Assembly: GCA_029747585.1 (NCBI GenBank)
Contig: JAPEVF010001301.1
Coordinates: 1-11,315, forward strand
Length of the DNA: 11,315 nt
Origin: Pleurotus djamor
Taxonomy: Eukaryota; Basidiomycota; Agaricomycetes; Agaricales; Pleurotaceae
Reading direction: 5' to 3'
In this document: positions 8,545-11,315 of the stretch, in pieces
How the letters are laid out: each line of letters opens with the position of its first letter
Position numbering within the stretch: position 1 is the first letter of the stretch
Translations under genes and position numbers: made by a program
The notes under the pieces: model-generated
What the model was told of the DNA's origin: nothing
The model's input: only the letters and a program-made list of their open reading frames with translations
Databases searched by the model: none

Positions 8545-10560
8545 CATGGCAAAATTATCCGAGAAGGTTGGCCCGAAGCGAGCAACGAGTTGCCGAACAC
8601 AAAGACCAAGTTAAAATGATCTGTGTTGGACGGCAAGCAAAGGCAGCTCGGGGGTGCTGAATTTGGGATAGTCAACGAAAGTGGGTGACATCCCCGAGTA
8701 TGAAGCATCAGAGCTTCAAAGAAATTCGAGTGGACGAGACTCGTTGCACTTATTCCGGTCGTCTTTGAGAGGACTTCCTGTCACATTTCTAGCAACTAAG
8801 GTTTGATCACACTGGAGTACTTAAAATTTACGCTTGCGATTCCTGAAGATAGCGTTATCACTCACCAATATCTCAGAGACTGAAAGTTGATACCATGAGA
8901 CTTGAACGTGGAAGAATCAGACGATGGTAGCAGGGTAAGAGACTCTTGGGAGACTCTGGAGTCGCGAGAGGGCAAAATGTTCCCCTAATAACATTCCCAC
9001 GGAGCGCGTCGCGATCACGATGCGGACCGTGACTTGTGACTAGTGACACCTTTGAAGTTCGAAAAGGATTCACGGAGGCGAGCGAATGTGATCCACTCGT
9101 GCGCACACTCACCACTACATACGGCGACTGGCGCCTTTGGCTTTGCTACCAACAAGACCGGTCCAGGGCCTGATCTTTCTACTTACCGCGCATGGGTCGA
9201 CACTCGCCGTGGCTGTAATTTCAAGGGCGCAGTATCCCGGCTGTGACCGTTCTCTTTCTGAACGTTGGCGATGGTAGCAGATGCTCAAATTTGCAAACGC
9301 TACCGACTCTCGGACGCCGCGGACTTCTTCACGGCCTTTCGTTAGGACACCCCGAACAGATCTCTGGTCTTTTCATTGGACGCATCGGTAAGCTCATCCA
9401 TCCATGATTGACACCGAGAACGACCGCTAATTCCTCGTGTCTGGCTTGAATGCCTTCCCTCAAGGTAGCCGCTGAACCCCGGACGTATTTTGAAGCTACT
9501 CATTCCAGAAAGCTGATTATTTAGTTCCAGGTGCCTAGTCAGCTTTGCCGTTGTACTCCACATTCGAAAAGTGCCCTGGGGCATCCTGGCCTTGGGCGCA
9601 GTCATCCGTGTTACTGGAACACCGCTGGCACTCAGGATTGTCTGGTCATTACCCAACAAAAACCAGACCCTCAGTCGGTTTCTCAGGCGGGATTCTGTCC
9701 ATACTCGAGCTGACCAAACCAACGCACAACGTGCCGTTACGCTTCCCTTGTGGACCTCGACTTGACTTTCTAGCGCTTGATTGTTCTCGTAAGTTTATGG
9801 AATGCTTCATCAGAATCTCACCCCTCTGAAACTCTTCCTCCAGGAAAGCAAAAGCCTAGTCTCCGAGGGGTTTGACGGTCAAAGTTCTTTGTTGACTCGT
9901 AACAGCGGTGCGGTGCGCCTCTCAAACACAGACGCTACGACCTCTACGCCAAAATGTCCTCGTCTCACAAGTTCTAGCCTAGATTGTGACAACTCGGGGC
10001 CGCTATGTTCCATGTTTTTGACTCATTTCTCCTCATTCCATGTGGTTTTAGCCTTTCAGGCCCCTCGAACCCGTATCAATGCCCTACGCGCAGCAATAAT
10101 ATCCGTCTTGAACGGGGGTCTTTTTCTCATCCATGACAGTTGAGACTGTTCGCAGCTCAGCGTAGCCCCATCAACTCTGATACGGTCCTGGATATTTCAG
10201 GCTCGTCTGGTCCTTGCCTCCCTCAGCGTCGTCCTCGAAGGTTCCCCGGAATCTCTTTAATTAATTCTACGCATCCTGACATATACGTCGGCCTTCATGT
10301 GTCCATCTATACGTATGTCGCCTCTGCATCATGTAGCGAGCATGTAATTTCGCGNTTTTTTACGTTTTCTTTCGTCATGGTATCTCCCTGCCTAAGCCCT
10401 CTTGAGCCATGTCCTGAATCCCATCAGGAAGAGATGTCCGAATCGCCCATGTGGACTTCCCCAGTGCATCCTATCGGTAAAATCAACTCGTTACATACCT
10501 GACTAAAGATACCGCTGCGGAATTCTGGGGAACTCACGGTCAGGTCTCTGTTCCATGTTT
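8545..10560. other. Long divergent intergenic region, no gene recognised
   Basis: This is most of the 2.2-kb interval between the divergent esterase and MFS transporter genes. Open frames are short, overlap on both strands, and show no family motifs or signal peptides. I saw no tRNA or rRNA. The only repeat noticed is the 12-mer CGATGGTAGCAG, present near 8923 and again near 9269. An N sits at 10355 before six T. The region presumably carries the upstream control sequences of both genes and may hold an unrecognised or decayed gene. Confidence 0.45.
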
Positions 10561-10568
10561 CTCGTGTA

Positions 10569-10588
10569 CTTATACACCATCATAAAAT
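10569..10588 (+). promoter_or_regulatory. Possible TATA-like promoter element of the MFS gene
   Basis: AT-rich CTTATACACC and CATAAAATT lie about 55-75 bp upstream of the ATG at 10642, within a pyrimidine-rich leader (CTTTCCTCCACTTCC just before the start). This layout suits a fungal core promoter, but no start site is demonstrated. Confidence 0.3.
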
Positions 10589-10641
10589 TTCATGCCTTCT
10601 CCCGTCTTTAACGCCACTTCCATAACCTTTCCTCCACTTCC

Positions 10642-11315
10642 ATGACTGTCGCTACGACGAATAACGACGACGATGTAAGAGACGACATCGAGGACCCCCA
10701 ACGAAACCTAAAGAAAAAAACGGANCCCCCCTTCCGATTGGCCAGCTTTTTATAACCTCCCTCCTGCAAGGCGCCGAACCCATTTCCTCGAGCGTCATCT
10801 ACCCATTTATCAACCAATATGTTCGTGAATCGGGGATTACTGGCGGCGATGAGAGCAAGACAGGATATTATGCGGGTGTCATCGTAAGTCTTTCCGAGTT
10901 CGAACCACGCGTCCTAGCTCATCACCACCTCGATCTGGTCCATGAACGGCCAGGAATCCGTGTTTTACTTGACGGAATGCTTGACTGTTATCCACTGGGG
11001 TCGACTTTCGGATAGGATTGGTAGGAAGCCTGTGATGTTGATGGGGTTGGTTGGCTTGATGATTTCGATGCTCACGTTTGGCCTGTCGAGCCAATATTGG
11101 CTCATGGTGGTGAGCAGATCTATCCAGGGAATGTCCAATGGAAATATGGGTGCGTGCATTCCGTTTTCCTAACTCTCTTGACTGGATATTGAACGCGTTC
11201 GAAAGGCATGACCAAGAATATAATGGCCGAGGTCAGACTCCTCTGCCTTCAATCAAGTTTCCCAACTGAAACCTGGTACCCACTCTAGATAACGGACGAA
11301 ACAAACATAGCCGAT
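10642..11315 (+). CDS. MFS transporter (DHA1-type), 5' part, runs off the window
   Basis: Exons 10642-10883, 10954-11149, 11206-11231 and 11289 to the window edge are joined by 70-, 56- and 57-nt GT-AG introns. After a hydrophilic, acidic start (TTNNDDDVRDDIEDP) come LPIGQLFITSLLQGAEPISS in the first membrane segment, YPFINQYVRE, and TGYYAGVIES with FYLTECLTVIHW in the second. The loop-2/3 signature GRLSDRIGRK matches MFS motif A; PVMLMGLVGLMISML is the third segment and YWLMVVSRSIQG the fourth. Then follow NGNMGMTKNIMAE and ITDETNIAD. These marks fit proton-coupled DHA1-type efflux carriers of fungi; the substrate is unknown. About 164 of an expected 450-550 residues are visible. The frame before the N at 10725 and the frame after it differ by one missing base. 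Because the N precedes C6, an unresolved homopolymer is likelier than a true frameshift. Confidence 0.88.

Noticed and set aside
9342..9722. 126-codon minus-strand frame in the divergent intergenic region
   Set aside because: No recognised motif, overlapped by three plus-strand frames of similar size, and no supporting splice structure or promoter.
9802..10143. 113-codon plus-strand frame before the MFS gene
   Set aside because: Ser/Thr-rich low-information translation without domain, signal peptide or conserved context.
10898..10910. GAGTTCGAACCAC, resembling a tRNA T-loop/B-box
   Set aside because: The flanking bases do not pair as a T-arm, no acceptor or anticodon arm can be drawn, and the sequence lies inside an MFS intron.
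1..11315. CRISPR arrays, bacterial operons, insertion sequences, phage genes
   Set aside because: No regularly spaced repeats, no terminal inverted repeats with a transposase, and all supported genes are spliced fungal genes.

Overview
The window looks like nuclear DNA of a filamentous basidiomycete, most likely an agaricomycete. The evidence is four protein-coding loci interrupted by very short GT-AG introns (49-70 nt, usually 50-60, many with CTAAC/CTAAT/CTGAT branch sites), mid-range GC, and families common in mushroom-forming and related fungi. The species cannot be named from the sequence. Three isolated N bases, each directly in front of a six-base homopolymer, point to unresolved run lengths in the assembly.

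Layout: (1) about 1-3001: no gene I can support; a small 8-bp tandem repeat and a perfect 20-bp palindrome stand out. (2) 3070-3684, plus strand: a two-exon gene for a 186-residue acidic protein with an N-terminal SUMO-interacting-type motif and a C-terminal CHORD-like Cys/His domain, preceded by a likely 5'UTR intron. (3) about 3969-5923, plus strand: a three-exon gene for a Crinkler/RHS-like protein (P-loop NTPase domain followed by a PD-(D/E)xK-like C-terminal domain). Its first exon is not resolved, and two NTPase key positions look altered. (4) 6099-8413, minus strand: a 14-exon secreted type-B carboxylesterase, complete in frame (530 residues) with an intact Ser-Glu-His triad. It is convergent with gene 3; the two stops are about 175 bp apart. 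(5) 8414-10641: a 2.2-kb divergent intergenic region with no recognisable gene. (6) 10642 to the window edge, plus strand: the 5' part of an MFS transporter (DHA1-type) with four exons visible and a frame break at the N at 10725 that is best read as an assembly error.

The genes do not form an obvious pathway. The secreted esterase and the divergent transporter share a 2.2-kb upstream region, but nothing in the sequence proves joint regulation. The most unusual locus is the Crinkler/RHS-like gene, because of its unclear 5' end and its substituted Walker residues. I saw no sign of a wholly new system; the interest lies in gene structure and in individual proteins.
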